In this document: one piece after another, positions 1 through 10,339 of the stretch
How the letters are laid out: the number at the start of each line of letters is the position of its first letter
Position numbering within the stretch: position 1 is the first letter of the stretch
Assembly (NCBI GenBank): GCA_023052935.1
Contig: CM041292.1
Location: 112,745,436 to 112,809,435, forward strand
Direction of reading: 5' to 3'
Source: Piezodorus guildinii
Taxonomy: Eukaryota; Arthropoda; Insecta; Hemiptera; Pentatomidae
DNA: 64,000 nucleotides
Made by a program: the position numbers and the translations under genes
The notes under the pieces: model-generated
Database searches by the model: none
Seen by the model: the letters and a program-made list of their open reading frames with translations, nothing else
What the model was told of the DNA's origin: nothing

Positions 1-772
1 TTACGTTTGTTACATGTTAATTTCGATTAAGGTGTATAAATAAAGTTGGGAAGGAGAGAGAATCAATAATTCTTTTCCTCTCCTTGCGGTATTCCAAGGC
101 TTTTTTATTTTTTCAAAACTATTAGAATACGACACATAATGAGAGCTAAAATTAAACATAATAATCTGAAATTAGACGAAAACAAATACCATTTTTGTTA
201 AAAAGAATCGATGCTGTTGGATTCATGTTCACAAAACAGTTATCCGAAGCACTGGGAATGGTAATCATGAGTCGGCCTTTAATGGGTGACATGGCGTGAC
301 AGCAAATTATTTTAAACAAGAGTACTATTTGTAATATTATAATAATATCAAAAATGAAAATGACTCATCATTTAGATTATCTAACAGCAAGCGGTCACGA
401 TATCTGTAGCCAGTGTCAAAAATTTCAGTTCACATTTTTATAGATGTTTGTAAAGAAAGCGAATTTCTTTACTTCAATAACTATGTATCAAGATACCTGT
501 AGATTAATTATTAGATGCTATGGTCATTACCAGAGCTGTCCTAAATATAAATAAAATCATTTAAATAAAACAATTTATCATTCTTATTATTATTAAATAT
601 TACTTTGATTTATAGCAAATTAAAAACGAATTAAAGCAATAAATCAATTAATAAAAGGTCAAAGATAAGTGAAAGTAATAAATTGAGGCAGAGTAACTTT
701 TTTTTATTACGAACTATTAATTGTTGATCTTTGATTATTATAAATTAAATCTAATGCGATCTACTCACGACT

Positions 773-1173
773 CTCACTTACATCCTTTCTTAAAACCAAT
801 TTAGGAACTTTTAAACAAAGTTAAAGTTAAAAAAGTATAAAAAAAATTACATTAAATTACGATGGAAACATTTATTTTGGATTAAATAATATATTACCTA
901 CAGAAATCACTATTTTTTATGCGCTTTTCGTCACTCCCTATCACTTCGTTTATTAATTAATTTTTGTTTTCTACAATCATTAGCTTTCCAAATGAATATT
1001 ATACATCAATAGTACTGTTTTCCGAAAATAAAGTTTAACATAGAAAACTATTTCTGTTGTATTCTCCTTCAGTTGGTTATCGCATTTTTTCATATTTACC
1101 CGTTTTGTCAATGTAATATCGGGAAATAATTGGGTATTACAAATAATCAAAGTTAAAGATACTTTAGAACAGG
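773..1173 (+). repeat. Truncated copy of a dispersed 0.7-0.9 kb repeat family
   Basis: This stretch begins with a diverged form (ACTCTCACTTAC) of the 12-bp end seen at 8694 and 41547. It then follows both those copies in order, including the AGCTTTCCAAATG block, the TTCTCCTTCAGTTGG block and the AAAGATACTTTAGAA block. It stops there, so the right half is missing. No coding capacity is seen. It is probably a non-autonomous DNA element; the superfamily is unknown. Confidence 0.6.
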
Positions 1174-2258
1174 TATGGGCAACCTTTGACATGTTTGGAG
1201 CAACCTTTGACATGTTATGGGCCAATCTTTAATGTGCAAGTACGTTCGCCGGCCGTGTTTAAAAGTCGTCTTCATAATTTTTAACTACATATATCAGACA
1301 TGAAATAACACTTGTTTATAAAAAAAGTTCGCTATCTTATATAGGCAAAATGAAAGAATGATCTAGAATCGTCTTGTGTAGAAAAATAATCCTTTTAGAC
1401 CAGGCAAAGAAGGCCAAAAAATGACCTCATGTCGGAAGAAGTTAGAGACAAGCTGAATTTTTGCAAGTTGTTAGAACTAATTGATAGAAACATTCTCCCA
1501 AAATTCCCAACCCCTTCTCGTTGTGCTAATCAGTTTTTAATAATAATAAGTTTTTATTTGCTACTGAGTTTTGGTGTTGGAAAGAGGATTTCTCTAGACA
1601 TTTTTTCCCCTTTCTTAAAATAAATAAATTAAAATGTTAAAAGAAGTCCTTGAGTATTTATAATTCGCAAATAATTCCAATTATAAATAAAATCGCAAGT
1701 TTACTAATAATAAATACCAATAGTTTAACTTTAAGAAATTCAGAAGAAAGATACTCGGATAATAAAATATAAAGAAATTGTCTTAATTATTTATTGCCAA
1801 CCTAGGTCTATATTGTAGGTTTGATATTTCTTACTCAGTACCTTGAGACAACCTGATGAAGACCTAAAACAAGGACCTACATACTTTGGCAATAAATAGT
1901 TAAGGCTATTGCAATAAATAATTTTGACGACCATTCAAACTATATTCCATACAAGTTACTTGACTTTAAAAAATAATAATAAAAACATAGATTGTTAACA
2001 TCAGGGTATAAATCCAAAGTATTAGTGAATTGTAATATTACGTAAATATCTTAACATGATAAGAACCCTTAACAGAAGCAAATTTGGGAAAGAAAGAAGT
2101 TTCATTAAAGATAGTGATAATGAACAGCATGAAACAATGACAAATGAAAAATGACAGATAACTGTTGTGACGCCCGCTCATCTCACTCAATCACCCTGAA
2201 TAAGGTCTATAATTTAGGCCGAAACGTTGGCACCAATAAATTAAGTTTATACTTCATT
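1174..2258. other. AT-rich stretch without recognised gene
   Basis: No recognisable protein is seen. It includes a short two-unit direct repeat (CAACCTTTGACATGT, about 1177-1218) and a foldback at 1785-1901. The small open frames here look accidental. Confidence 0.5.
1785..1901. repeat. Short foldback repeat
   Basis: The 5' arm (AATTATTTATTGCCAA) is matched by its near-exact reverse complement at the 3' end (TTGGCAATAAATAGTT). The arms enclose about 85 bp. A third partial match (GCAATAAATAATT) follows at 1911. It may be a small MITE or foldback; no target duplication is clear. Confidence 0.45.
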
Positions 2259-2300
2259 GTGTATTCTATTGACTGTACCCTGAACCAACTTCTCCCATAT
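2259..2300 (+). repeat. Single arm of the foldback family seen at 23.1 kb
   Basis: The string running from TGTGTATTCTATTGACTGTA to ACTTCTCCCAT closely matches both arms of the inverted repeat at 23032-23146. This is therefore a dispersed repeat and not unique sequence. Confidence 0.45.
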
Positions 2301-2815
2301 ATACACACAGTCAACCATTGTCGCTTCGTGTAAAATTTATGGTTTGCGATAAACCTCATATAATAAAATATATTATGCAATTTAGCTTCCATATCATTGG
2401 CATGATTTAAGGCCTATCGATAAAGGAAAGGTATACGAAATGACACAGAGTAATGTTGATGAGTTTGATGTTGAGACAATTCTTTAATGGGAAAATCGTA
2501 ACATATTGTGTATATGTTTTTTCCAAATATGAATGCAATTCTGTCTTTCGAGAATATCTTGAGCACCGAACTACAAACAATTTATGGTCCAGGGACAGCT
2601 GTTCGGGACTCTTATAATGAAGACACACTTCAGGTCAGTCTCAAAGTTTTTATGATTTACAAGTGTTTATTATGCTGTTATGAACTTTATTTTGTGCGAT
2701 TCAGACAATCTAAGTGAGTGTGTTTGATTATTCAATAGAAAATTGAGATATCCAAAAGAAGTTAAAGGGTTACACATCACCAATAGTCACCCAGAGGTTT
2801 TGACTCTGTGCCGAT

Positions 2816-4171
2816 ATGTCAGTCCCTGAAATGTCTCTACTTTCTTTAGATTCTATGTTACCAAAAATTCAGAAAAAAATAGGAACAGAAAAAAGCTCAA
2901 AAAGTAATGCATTGCAAGTCCCACTTAACCTCAACCCTACAGAAAAATCCACCAGTTATGCCAAAGCAACCGCCACAGACTGTTTTTCTAAACGAGAAAA
3001 TGCAATAGTTTTACAAACATTTCCCGGTATAAAGCAAAAAGAGTATGTTTTCAAAATTGCAACCCTAATAGACCCAAAATTTATTCGTTATACTTCTAGA
3101 ATTTCAAACTCTCGATTTTGCATTCATTTTAATAGCAAAGATGCAGTAGACCGCCTTTTGAACAATCATAAGTCGGTTATTATAGATGACAAAGAAATTT
3201 TTATAAAAAGACTGATTAATCCGGCTAAGCGTATAATTATCTCAAATGCTTGCCCTTCAATTCCTCATGAGACAATAGAAAACGAACTTAAAAGGTTAGG
3301 CCTCAGATTAGTCTCCCCCATGCACTTCCTCAGGGCTGGGTACCAAGACCCCAGGCTAGCACATGTACTCAGTTTTCGACGGCAAGTCTACATCCCATCT
3401 GAGGACCTCAGTAAGCTGCTATCATCTCTACTAATAGAGCAAGACAATGTTTGTTACCGAATTTTTCTTGCTGAAGATATTTTAACCTGTTTCATATGTA
3501 AACAACCTGGTCACGTATCTACTGATTGCCCTGAGAGTGAAAATAATAATATTCAAGAACATCAAAGTAGTGAAAATAGATTCGATAATGTAAGTTCCAA
3601 CCTAAACAATAATAGTAAACAAATAAATGGCAGCCATTCCCTATTAGATACACCTAACCATATGATCCCCAATAGTGAAACAGTACAGCCAACCCTAACC
3701 GGTTGCCATGACAACACTTCAACAACCATAGCCGAAATCAAAGAAGACAAACCGAAGCAAGGTCAACCAGGTAACCATGGCAACTCAATTTCTAGCAAAA
3801 ATATTGAAAATAAACGCTTCAAAGATGCGGCTTTAAATGTGGACAACAATTCAATATTAATACCGACGTCTGTTTCAGGCGTCAAACGATGCCACTTAAG
3901 TCCACCTCCTTCCTCTATACCCACTATGGAGCGTAACTTAACAATAAATCCCCAAGAAGAAGGTGAAAACATAATAATAAATTTCGAAGACTTTCCTCTA
4001 ATGACAGCTAACCAATCCGTTCATAAAAAACCTAAAAAAACCGATACCAGCACAGCTATCTTCCGAGGAAATAATACCCACCGACCTGTTGGACCCACAA
4101 GACAACTCCGACCGGAACCCTTGACTGTGTGCCCATCAATTAGTGAAAAACTAGAACAACACCTTAACTGA
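2816..4171 (+). CDS. Jockey-like retrotransposon ORF1 (Gag-like), intact and without ORF2
   Basis: This is an uninterrupted 451-codon frame. Residues 60-220 resemble the RRM-like nucleic-acid-binding region of ORF1 proteins from jockey-type LINEs. A CCHC zinc knuckle follows: C225-x2-C228-x4-H233-x4-C238. After it comes a polar, Asn/Ser-rich tail with basic patches (about 350-420). In the family this protein coats element RNA and escorts it to the nucleus. The start is the first Met in frame, just after GTGCCGAT. No endonuclease or reverse transcriptase frame follows: the next 600 bp is AT-rich and closed in all frames. It could be an ORF1-only non-autonomous element, a recently deleted copy, or a domesticated gag. 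The open frame favours recent insertion or selection. Assignment to a mobile-element ORF1 is firm; the exact clade is less so. Confidence 0.75.
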   Translation: MSVPEMSLLSLDSMLPKIQKKIGTEKSSKSNALQVPLNLNPTEKSTSYAKATATDCFSKRENAIVLQTFPGIKQKEYVFKIATLIDPKFIRYTSRISNSRFCIHFNSKDAVDRLLNNHKSVIIDDKEIFIKRLINPAKRIIISNACPSIPHETIENELKRLGLRLVSPMHFLRAGYQDPRLAHVLSFRRQVYIPSEDLSKLLSSLLIEQDNVCYRIFLAEDILTCFICKQPGHVSTDCPESENNNIQEHQSSENRFDNVSSNLNNNSKQINGSHSLLDTPNHMIPNSETVQPTLTGCHDNTSTTIAEIKEDKPKQGQPGNHGNSISSKNIENKRFKDAALNVDNNSILIPTSVSGVKRCHLSPPPSSIPTMERNLTINPQEEGENIIINFEDFPLMTANQSVHKKPKKTDTSTAIFRGNNTHRPVGPTRQLRPEPLTVCPSISEKLEQHLN

Positions 4172-4420
4172 AATCTGAGTACAGTGAAATTTGTGTTTGT
4201 TTTGTTTTTTTATATAAGACATAAGTGAACAACAATTATTAACCTTTGTAATGTACTTGTGAAACCAAAATTTATGTAGTATGCTAATGACCCAATAAGG
4301 GTAGATGCATTTATATAAATAAATAAATTTATGGTCCAATAGGGCCAATAAAAGATAAATTCATTCTTGTAATATATGTTTCGAAAAATGCAGGATATAT
4401 GGTGCAGCACCTCTTGGGAA
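4172..4420 (+). other. Probable 3' tail of the ORF1-only element
   Basis: AT-rich sequence follows the ORF1 stop, with TAAATAAATAAA and AATAAAAG strings that could serve for 3'-end processing. No reverse transcriptase homology is visible. The boundary is a guess. Confidence 0.35.
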
Positions 4421-5157
4421 AAGCAATATACAAAGAAAAATTGTTACGAGTAGGTGCTTTAGATGTTAATAAAATGAAAATAGGAATCCTACCTGCTGAA
4501 CAGTGCTAGGAATTAGATATAATAAATTCTGCATTAAAAAAAAAGCTCAAGGAGGTAGTCAAAGGATCGGGATTCCAACACCAAAGGGAGAGGAATTTAT
4601 CTTTATGAAGGATGATATGATTCGGGTGGCGGTCATAAAAGACAAACGTACCACAACTTAAGTATGTCAATCCAAATATTAAGAGTATAATTACAGTCAG
4701 AGGAATAGATAACCAATAGGCAATGCAAGGATAGAAATCAGTCGGTAAAGATGATGGAGGAGAGAAGGTCAAACTTTAATCTATAAGTTCTTCAAACCTA
4801 TTTGCAATAAATAATTTGTTTTATAAAGAACATGTTGCTGCTCTAAATCTGTTTGTGGCAGTAAAGAAAGTTACATGTTTTCTTTAACAATATTCAACTA
4901 CACTATTAAAGTGAATTCGTATACGAATTCCACCCTATTCATGAATGATTATTGAGTAAAATCGATGGCAATAAAACAAATACATAATTTAAACATTAAT
5001 GAATAATTTGAAGGTATTTTTAAAAATGGTGTTATGAATTACGATTAATCTTTAATAAATATTTATTTAAAATTTCCGGGAAAAAATCTATGCTGACGAT
5101 CCTTTGGACAATATTAGTAAGAGAATAATTATTTTTATTATCGTTGATCTAAAACAC
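4421..5157. other. AT-rich DNA, no gene seen
   Basis: The stretch holds nothing recognisable beyond a perfect 18-bp palindrome, GAATTCGTATACGAATTC, at 4912-4929. Confidence 0.5.
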
Positions 5158-5424
5158 CCCATACTGTGGCTAATCTGACGATATTATAGAACGAGTCCTA
5201 AATTATGCCTAATCAAGTTTAATTAGGATAGGGATCTTTAACGAGTACCTGAAATCACACGAGTTTGGGACCACCTTTTTACGTGATGAATAACGATGAA
5301 TGATGAAATAACTAAGGATTTTTAACTCTCATTAAAAAATCCTAGGCATACCTGCAGGTTCGAACCCGCGACCTTGGGCACAGAAGGCTGTTATGCTAAC
5401 CAATACAACATAGACGACCCCTGA
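5158..5424 (-). repeat. tRNA-derived SINE, nearly full-length copy
   Basis: Read on the minus strand it has a tRNA-like head with a B box (GGTTCGAACCTGC as seen here). A middle region follows with the AAAAATCCT and GTACTCGTTAAAGATCCC blocks, then the CATAGTAGCAT-type 3' region. The same order recurs in seven other places in the window, in both orientations, so this is a dispersed family and not a functional tRNA. Confidence 0.8.
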
Positions 5425-5512
5425 GGATGCATGCACATTTTAATATTCTGTTCTTGTAGGCATATTAATTGAAAAAAGAATCGATTGTAAGGTTTTCGAA
5501 AGTTTTTGGTTC

Positions 5513-5604
5513 CATTAAAAAATCCTAGAACCACCTGCGGATTTGAACCCGTGACCTTTGGCATAAGAGGCTGTTATGCTAGCCATCCAGCTACAAGTGA
5601 TCCC
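5513..5604 (-). repeat. tRNA-derived SINE, head only
   Basis: This copy is confined to the tRNA-like head. On the minus strand it runs GGGATCACTTGTAGCTGGAT (A-box region), then GGTTCAAATCC-type B box, then GGTGGTTCTAGG. The head folds plausibly with a GGGATCA/GGTCC-like acceptor stem, which supports a tRNA origin and a pol III promoter. Confidence 0.75.
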
Positions 5605-6167
5605 AGTCATGTAACTGTTTTCATTTCTGTTAAGGTTTCAATTTAAAAAATTTTACAATTACATTTGTCCTAACCTTCAAGATCACGACCTACTCTGGTC
5701 CAAATTGGAACTCTGATCAACGGATGAAGTGAGTGATTACAGCTTCATTTCATTAGACCATATTGACTAGGTTTTACTACGGACGACGAAGATGCACTCG
5801 AAGCTGCTAAAGGTCCTTAAGAAGTCGACCCACTTACATCTACTTCTTACAATACCAATAATTCCTTAAAAGAAAACCTTAAGAACAGCATCCAAACTGA
5901 TAATTTTGTTGTGTTAAAAGGGAATGGACACAGGTTTTCGATTACTGTAATAGCTGTTTATATAACAGAGGAAGAAGCTGTTGCTGAGTGCATGAAACGC
6001 ACCAGTGGCCAACAATAAAGGACTCTATATTCTACGACTGGTCTCCTATTAATAGAATTATTCAACCTCCAAAACCAAAGAACAGAGGAGTGTTTTTTTG
6101 AATTTTTGAGGCACTAACTAAAACTTTTTACTAAACTATAATTTACGTGTGTAAAATAAATATGTGT

Positions 6168-6301
6168 GGGATCACTTGGAGCTGGGTGGCTAGCATAACA
6201 ACTTCCTACGCCAAAGATCATGGGTTCAAACCCGCTGGTAGGAGTAAGAGTAAAAAATCCTTAGTTATGCCGAGGGGACGTTAAAAGGTGGTCCCGAGCC
6301 T
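6168..6301 (+). repeat. tRNA-derived SINE, 3'-truncated
   Basis: It begins GGGATCACTTGGAGCTGGGT, carries the GGTTCAAACCC B box, and ends within the GAGGGGACGTTAAAAGGTGG block. Together with the head-only copy at 5513-5604 it forms an inverted pair around 560 bp of unassigned DNA. Confidence 0.75.
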
Positions 6302-6689
6302 CCCGAAACTGGGCAGGAAAGGGCGGTTAATGGTTAGGCCATCCTCAAAAATTCTCCAGAGAGCTTAAGACGGCGGCTGTAATGAAGAGAGTCTGTGCCG
6401 CATCTAAATATGCACAACCTCTCCCACATCACTATGGGTACACCTAGGAGATGGACAACTCCAAATAAAATCCCGAACAGATAGAGCTCATTAGCTGTGG
6501 CAGGCAGCCTATCTAAGGGAAGGAGACCCTGGTAATCCAGGTTGGGATTTGTCATTTGGGTCATTGACAGCAGCTCATCGACGAAAAACATTTCTCACTA
6601 CAAGTAGTAAGAAAAGAGCCTTTGATTCAGTTAGTCATAACAGAAGCAGACTTTTCACTTAGGTACGAGGAATATTCCTGGGTAAGGCT

Positions 6690-7660
6690 GAAAGGGGATC
6701 AGTTCCAGGACCTGGTGGCTTGCATAAGGAGCTTTTAAAGGGGGGTGGAGGAAAGATGCTTAAGCTCCTTATCAATGTGTTGAACATGGTCCAGAAGGGA
6801 TGCAATCTACCAGACAGGTTTCATTTTTTCCATTTTTAAAAAAGAAGATAGGACGTTAAGCCCAAATTGTCTCTGTACCTGTATTCAGAGCTCAGTGAGC
6901 AGGTTTATTCGTCCTCACTTACTCGTCCGGGTTAAGCTTGAAGGGGAGTATACCACGCAGGTAGTATAAACTGGCTTCACTGCCAGGAGATCCTGCATGG
7001 ACAGTATTTTTGTACTCTAACAGATCATTGAGAAGTGCAGTGCAAATAGAGAGCTTCATTATGCTTTCATTGATGTAGAACAGCATAGGATAGTATTCCT
7101 AGTGAAAGAATGTGGCTAGCACTGAGAAGAGCAGGGATTAATGAGTCCAAAATGAAAAATATTCAACAATTGTATCTTGTAGAATGGAGATCGGGAACTG
7201 CCTCTCTGAATCATTTTCTGGAACCAAAGTGTTGAAGCAAGAGTGTTGCCTTTCTCCAAGCATTTCAAGATATATTTGGCTGAGCTAGTGAAGCAATAGA
7301 TGTGACAAAGTCAACACTACGGAGTTTACTTCAATGACAACAAACTTCTTACCCTGTTCTTCACAAATGATCAAGTAGTGATGGCCCATTTTCTTGGAGA
7401 TGGTGGCCGTCCAGTTAAAGGAAGTATATAAAGAATTAGGTCTCAAGATCAACTTCCAAAAGACTGAATAAATGGTACAAGTCGATGAAGATGATCTACA
7501 CATAGGTGATCTGGTGTACTGAAAAGTGAAGGCTTTTAAATACCTGGAGTCCTATCTGAACGATGTGGGGATGTCTGAAGTTGATGTCCGAAACAAAGTA
7601 GAACTGGCAAGGAAAGCAACTAGAATGCAATACCCGGTGCTTACCATTTCAAATGTATTG
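6690..7660 (+). pseudogene. RTE-like LINE reverse transcriptase remnant
   Basis: Frame-shifted fragments match an RTE-type reverse transcriptase in order: GPDGLHKELLKGGG (about 6713), a motif of the GFR.GRS.MD.IF..RQIIEK type (about 6975-7040), HYAFIDVEQ (about 7050), GINESKMKNIQQLY (about 7135), and the late YLESYLND region (about 7545). Many stops and shifts make it non-functional. In the family this domain copies element RNA at a nicked target. The clade is inferred from motif style. Confidence 0.65.
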
Positions 7661-7734
7661 TGAAACGGAACACATATGCGGTATTAACTTAAGCTCTGCC
7701 TTTAGGACAATTAAACAAACTTATAAGATGAAAC

Positions 7735-8098
7735 TTAAACAACTTTAGTTAAACAAAAGCCAACACTTATTTAGATTCTTAGATGGTCCCAGTATTAATA
7801 GAGGTAAATGTTAACTAAATATGAGTAGGACCACCTTGAAAACAGTCGCTGCTATCTATGCAGGACATTGTAAGCTCAACTACCACATGTTTAAGCTTGG
7901 ACTCTCAAACACCCTACTGCGTAGAATAAGCAGACAAGGAGATGAAACTTCTTTTCATAAAATCTGTTGGTGTGAAAGGCTCTCAAGGCTCCGGTACAGT
8001 CTTTTTGGTGTTGACCGATTAGAGCATCCATTAAGAGATGAGCTAATCAATCCCAACAGCCTCTTAAAGTTAGTAATTGCAACAAAACTCATGTACTA
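7735..8098 (+). pseudogene. LINE RNase H domain C-terminal remnant
   Basis: An open stretch from 7821 reads ...AIYAGHCKLNYHMFKLGLS, then a degraded CRxC...DETSFH..C.C..LSRLRY segment. This is typical of the C-terminal RNase H and zinc-finger-like end of I/jockey-group LINE polyproteins. The usual first Cys of the CxxC is replaced. Immediately upstream, still in frame but after a stop, is LFRFLDGPS. Only this tail is present, so it is a dead fragment abutting the RTE-like remnant. Confidence 0.55.
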
Positions 8099-8239
8099 AC
8101 TGTACAATGTTTATACTATGGCGCACAATAGACCTGTTAGCTCGCAGTGCATAAAAGGACATTAAAAAAAAAAACTTAAGGCTATGAGGCATACTCGATG
8201 AATGCTAGATTAAATACCTAACTTCGGACTGTAGAAATA

Positions 8240-8560
8240 AATATTTGGAGATGTCTCCACTTAACAAGGCTGGACAGTGTCCAAAATGAAGTGGTGTGGC
8301 AAAGAATCGGTGAAGAGAAGACAGTTTCTTTAAGGATCGGGAAACAATGGTTGAGGTGATATGGGCACTGCAGGAGAATGCCAAATAGAATCCTGATCTG
8401 GCAGCTGTCTGGAAGGCGTAGGCGAGGTGAATCCAGAACCACAAGGAGGGAAGGAAACCAAGAAGAGATGGCCAGTCAAGGTCCACAGGAGGGAGACTGA
8501 GAAGATAGAGATGTGGCGTGCTCGGCACGGACCTGAAGCAGTATTCCACATTGGAACATA
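8240..8560 (+). pseudogene. RTE-like LINE 3' end remnant
   Basis: Frames here read RLDSVQNEVVWQRIGEE, then YGHCRRMPNRILIWQLSGRR. These are the conserved C-terminus of RTE-like polyproteins (the LGH..RM.....P...L.W...G.R.RGR.. pattern). It probably belongs to the same insertion as 6690-7660, split by the RNase H fragment. Confidence 0.55.
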
Positions 8561-8693
8561 CTGACAGTAAGCAAGTAAATAATTTTACTTTATCTTTGTT
8601 TATTCAGTATTATAAAAGGATTACTATTATTGTCCATTTGAGACAAATTGTAATGTATATCTGATATAAAAAATCTGGTGCGCAAAACACACA

Positions 8694-9416
8694 ACTTTCA
8701 CTTACCTTTGTAGTTACAATTAAAGAATTTTTTAATACAGTTAGATATAAAAATAAATCGTAAAAGAATTAATTGCATTGAATTTCATTAGAAACATGAG
8801 TTTTATTAATTAATAATCTACCATATTATATTATAAAACACAAAAATTGTATAAAAAATTCTTTCAGTTTTCTCCTTTAGTTGATTATCAAATTTGCTAA
8901 ACTTGCATATTTTTCCGTTATTTAACAATGCTAATAAGATAATGTGCCTATTTTTTTTAAATCTGTAAAATTAAAGGTACTTCAGAAAAAGAAAATTCAA
9001 AATATCGGCATTTAAGCTCTATGACTATTTCAATCAGAATAAAACCTATATCATGTTAAAACCCATTAAGTTTTACATCCAAAGCAAGTTTAATAAAAAT
9101 CGTTAGAGCCATTTGAGAAAATTTTAAAAAGAAGCAAAACGTGGCTATTAAAAGTGGCTCTTATGGTTGGCTGATTTTGATGAAAAATTTGCTGTAACAT
9201 CTCGGGCATACAGTTGAGTTAAATATAAAATTTCAGTTTCAAAGATTTTTGTGCTGAACTTACGACACATGGACACACAGACCTTTTTGCGGGACTTGGT
9301 CATTTGGACTCAGGGGACACTTAAACGTGTATTTCCGGTGAAAACTCGAAATCCAAAATTTTCACGATTGCAATACTTTCTATTACTATATATTTTATAT
9401 ATAGGTAAGTGAAAGT
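8694..9416 (+). mobile_element. Dispersed repeat with 12-bp subterminal inverted repeats (copy 2)
   Basis: The stretch is bounded by ACTTTCACTTAC at 8694 and its exact reverse complement GTAAGTGAAAGT at 9405-9416. Homology to the copy at 41547-42422 (opposite strand) covers the whole length and runs about 23 bp outward on the left (AATCTGGTGCG...ACACA). There is no open reading frame, so it is probably a non-autonomous DNA transposon. The superfamily is not clear, because no target duplication can be read. Confidence 0.65.
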
Positions 9417-9429
9417 AAAACAATCCTAA

Positions 9430-10225
9430 ATTTAAATCTTATCCAGCTTAATAACATTTCATCATCAGGCTTTAGCAAATACAAACTGTTTTTTCCACCA
9501 TTCAATTTGATCGTGGATAGTGAAGGCTAATTGCAGTAGTTAAGTTTATTTTCCACCCTAAATCAAATTGCTTGAACTCAATGGATGAGAAAGGCATACT
9601 AGCAGCCACTATTTTACCAAATATGCCATGCCACGAGTGGCAAATATTGGTTTAATAGCCTTAATTTTTTCTGATTTCTCATTTTGTTTTACAACATTAA
9701 AACAGGCTAATAAATAATCCAAAATTTTCTGGAGTTTGGGTTACAACAAAATAATCAGTGTAAAAGAGGAATGAGTAAAGGAAAATAGTTAAAAGTAGGT
9801 AACAAGACACTTTATATATTTAAACAAATAAATAAATAGAAGAAAAACTACTACAACTACACTTATCTTTGGTATATTCATAAAAGCAAAATTACATCAA
9901 ATCTATAAGATTTAGAGTTTCTTGAGTAATTAAAAAACACTGATTTTAGCACAATTGGTGAAGAATAAAGATATGTAATTATAATCAGTAAATAAATTGA
10001 GCAAAATTGAAAATAAAACAAAGATTAAAATTAGTTTTAAGAAAAACAAGATTATTAAACATTAATATTATTAAAATAAAAGATCAAGATTATTAAACTT
10101 ATTACATTAATTCCTTATAGGCTAAAATACTTCAATTTTTAATATCCTAAAAATTAAAATTTTAAATACATTCTAACGCAACAGATTCATAAACTTTGAG
10201 AAACTACTTTTGTCGAATGAAAAAA
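9430..10225. other. AT-rich DNA downstream of the TMX2-like gene
   Basis: No protein frame is recognised. On the minus strand this is the 3' flank, probably including the 3'UTR, of the TMX2-like gene. Several AATAAA/TTTATT strings are present, too many to pick a polyadenylation site. Confidence 0.4.
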
Positions 10226-10339
10226 CTACTCCTTTTTAATGTGATCTTCAGTAAGTAATGATACCTTTTTCTTCTTTAATGGGTTATTTTTGCATTCCTT
10301 ATACAAATTATTTAAATCAAATGCAGCTTTAATGTTGTC
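10226..10339 (-). CDS. TMX2: TMX2-like exon 5 and stop
   Basis: The acceptor is TTTGCAG|GACAAC. It encodes DNIKAAFDLNNLYKECK, then a Lys-rich tail ending HIKKE and a TAG stop. The preceding intron is about 3.7 kb and full of transposon remnants. Confidence 0.88.
   Translation of the reverse strand, partial: DNIKAAFDLNNLYKECKNNPLKKKKVSLLTEDHIKKE

Noticed and set aside
5340..5610. tRNA genes suggested by A- and B-box-like sequences
   Set aside because: The same head recurs with a common non-tRNA body in eight places, so these are SINE copies and not functional tRNA genes.
8205..8551. Minus-strand frames of 73-114 codons
   Set aside because: The plus strand shows the RTE C-terminal pattern in the same place; the minus frames are shadows of it.
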